7,459 nucleotides of DNA, taken from NCBI GenBank assembly GCA_964508755.1, contig CAZDUZ010000045.1, forward strand, positions 1 to 7,459, given 5' to 3'. Source of the DNA: CAZDUZ01 sp964508755 (GTDB taxonomy: Bacteria; Patescibacteriota; Dojkabacteria; SC72; JAFGCJ01). Shown here piece after piece: positions 6,211-7,459 of the stretch. Each line of letters opens with the position of its first letter. The stretch's first letter is position 1. A model generated the notes under the pieces. The model had not been told where the DNA came from. It was given only the letters and a program-made list of their open reading frames with translations, and did not search any database. The position numbers and the translations under genes were made by a program.

Positions 6211-6358
6211 GTGACCCGCCAGGAATGGTTTACCCCACTTCGTCCCTCGACAGGCTCGGGACTACGAAGGGCAGGCAAACTGGATCATGACGTATATGAA
6301 GGTGCTAAAAGAGCTTATGACGAAAGGAAAAACGATGCCTCAACATGCAACGGACTAA
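6211..6358 (+). repeat. Dispersed coding-like repeat, copy 5, with inserted hairpin
   Basis: It opens GTGACCCGCCAGGAATGG and reads VTRQEWFT. An imperfect hairpin interrupts it after TTTACC. It resumes at 6278 in another frame as N-W-I-M-T-Y-M-K-V-L-K-E, which aligns position by position with N-H-V-M-E-W-V-R-V-M-K-S of copy 3 (V/I, W/Y, V/M, R/K, M/L changes). The frame stays open from the ATG at 6287 to TAA at 6356-6358. This is the main content of the 312-base gap at 6105-6416. The stretch 6122-6210 shows nothing I recognise. Confidence 0.55.
6238..6269. repeat. Imperfect palindrome inside repeat copy 5
   Basis: CTTCGT (6238-6243) pairs with ACGAAG (6264-6269), and CCC (6244-6246) with GGG (6258-6260), leaving a small bulge. 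The flanks GTTTACC and GGCAAAC can extend the stem loosely. The sequence resembles short REP-like palindromes that recur in intergenic DNA of many environmental bacteria (from memory, not checked). It differs from the palindrome in copy 2 but occupies the same place. Confidence 0.6.
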
Positions 6359-6400
6359 GTGTTACCTCACACAGGTTTACACGATACTTACATAACCGTC

Positions 6401-6409
6401 TGATATAAT
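6401..6409 (+). promoter_or_regulatory. Extended -10 promoter of the S41 protease gene, leaderless geometry
   Basis: TGATATAAT is a perfect extended -10 (TG, one base, TATAAT at 6404-6409). No good -35 is present, as is allowed for this promoter type. The ATG at 6417 begins 8 bases after the box, so transcription probably begins on or one base before the start codon. Confidence 0.7.
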
Positions 6410-6416
6410 AACAATC

Positions 6417-7459
6417 ATGAGAAAAACACTCTCTTCCGCTGACCTTCTGTCCGATCTAGATTTCTTTCATGACAAGCTTCCAGCACTTCATATAAATGCA
6501 TTCCACACTACATCACAAGCCATATTTAATTCCCAAATAGAAAAGCTTCAAGCTTTGATTAACTCCCAGCCAATCGACACGTACACCTTCGCTCTTGAAC
6601 TTCAAAAAATCGTTGCTCTACTTAAGGAGTCCCATACCCGGGTACGGGTAAACAAAGCATCAGACAGCGATAAGTACACGCCCGTCCTTTTTCAATGGTT
6701 ACAAGATGGTTATTACGTTATGGCTATAGAAAAGGAGCTCGCCAAGCATATCGGCAACAAGTTAATTGGCATTGGCAAAGCATCAATTGACCAAGTTACG
6801 TCACGACTGAAGCCTTTCATCTCCTCCGAAAATGTATTGGACTATACCATTGATATTCCTCCAATGCTCACATCTCTAGAACCACTAAAGTCTCTTAAGT
6901 TGGTACCCAAAGGTGCGGCTGAGATTATGTATCAAATGAAAGATACGAAAGGGAAAGAGCACAGCATTAAGATGAAAGCTTTTCCATATAAGGATCGCCC
7001 CAATATGTCATCGAGATCACATAGTTTCGTTCATAACCCATTTTTTCGATCTCGGTGTCCATATTGTGTTGAATCGAGAATAGAGGATAAGGCCCTTATC
7101 ATTCATTACAGCAGTTGCCACGATTACGAGGAAAACCCGCTTTCAAAATATAAACAGGATATAACAAAAGCGATCAGAAAAGAAAACCCGAAGAAAGTGG
7201 TTATTGACCTCCGAAACAATCCTGGCGGAGATTCCGCCCTCTTCAATCCAATAATCAAAGTCCTAAAGGTATACAAAAAAAACAATCCAAGTACTGAGTT
7301 CTCTATTCTAGTGAATGAAAATGTCTTTTCTTCAGGAATCATAAACGCATATGAGACACGAGATGCTCTAAAGGCACGGGTTTTCGGTACCACGCCACGA
7401 CAGAAACCAAATCACTTCGGGGAAGTCCAAGAGCTTAAACTGCCAAAATCCAAAATTGT
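6417..7459 (+). CDS. S41-family (tail-specific protease-like) peptidase, 3' end outside window
   Basis: The open frame runs 347 codons to the window edge without a stop. The N-terminal helical part (about 8-75) has the family's DLDFFHDKLPALHINAFH opening and the LKESHTRV motif (69-76; usually L-x-D-x-H-T). A PDZ-like segment follows (about 95-140: GYYVMAIEKE, LIGIGKASIDQV). The catalytic domain shows VVIDLRNNPGG (261-271), the nucleophile region NVFSSG (302-307; Ser305 or Ser306) and FGTTPRQKPNHFGE (323-336), which matches the GKPNHYGE region of S41 relatives. Such serine proteases cleave unstructured or C-terminal peptide tails. There is no signal peptide, and an in-frame TAA at 6393-6395 rules out an earlier start, so the product appears cytosolic, unlike most relatives. 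CPYC (214-217) with C234/H235 is an unusual cluster. No ribosome-binding site is present. Confidence 0.85.
   Translation, partial: MRKTLSSADLLSDLDFFHDKLPALHINAFHTTSQAIFNSQIEKLQALINSQPIDTYTFALELQKIVALLKESHTRVRVNKASDSDKYTPVLFQWLQDGYYVMAIEKELAKHIGNKLIGIGKASIDQVTSRLKPFISSENVLDYTIDIPPMLTSLEPLKSLKLVPKGAAEIMYQMKDTKGKEHSIKMKAFPYKDRPNMSSRSHSFVHNPFFRSRCPYCVESRIEDKALIIHYSSCHDYEENPLSKYKQDITKAIRKENPKKVVIDLRNNPGGDSALFNPIIKVLKVYKKNNPSTEFSILVNENVFSSGIINAYETRDALKARVFGTTPRQKPNHFGEVQELKLPKSKI

Noticed and set aside
6073..6408. Open frame of 111 codons on the plus strand
   Set aside because: Its first part is antisense to the RhuM-Fic start, the middle is repeat copy 5 with a hairpin read-through, and no start signal is present.
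1..7459. CRISPR array or transposase gene
   Set aside because: No regularly spaced direct repeats and no transposase or integrase motifs were found on either strand.

Overview
The window is bacterial DNA with moderate GC content and the standard genetic code. It carries five complete protein genes, one gene cut by the right edge, and one tRNA gene. The gene set, the lack of any recognisable Shine-Dalgarno sequence and the start codons placed directly at promoter transcription starts would fit a small-genome lineage such as Candidate Phyla Radiation/Patescibacteria. That assignment is an inference from style and was not tested against a database.

Layout, left to right. Positions 1-117 hold the tail of a dispersed repeat, an 8-bp palindrome and a -10 box. 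A GNAT acetyltransferase follows (118-609, +). Positions 606-781 hold a second repeat copy with inserted palindromes. A tandem two-domain HAD phosphatase-like protein follows (824-2197, +). The convergent gap at 2198-2383 holds a third repeat copy. Then, on the minus strand, comes a cysteine block read right to left: promoter (4998-5026), structured leader, tRNA-Cys(GCA) (4788-4858), a CysM/CysK-family cysteine synthase (3882-4775) and cysteinyl-tRNA synthetase (2384-3838). A RhuM-Fic/Doc fusion protein lies upstream on the same strand (5109-6104). The 312-base gap at 6105-6416 holds another repeat copy with a hairpin and an extended -10 promoter. An S41-family protease gene runs off the window (6417-7459, +).

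Three things stand out. (1) The cysteine block links synthesis of cysteine, the tRNA that carries it and the enzyme that charges it, apparently in one transcript. (2) All three plus-strand genes start 6-7 bases after a TATAAT/TACAAT box, the geometry of leaderless mRNAs; two of the boxes are extended -10 (TGnTAnAAT). (3) A dispersed element, always on the plus strand and only between genes, keeps similar amino acids (TRQEWFT ... NHVMEWVRVMKS) while many codons differ synonymously. It therefore looks like fragments of a former or hidden coding unit, into which different palindromes have been inserted at the same place.

Apart from the cysteine block I see no evidence that the genes form a single pathway. 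The GNAT, HAD, RhuM-Fic and S41 genes look like independent single-gene transcription units separated by copies of the repeat.
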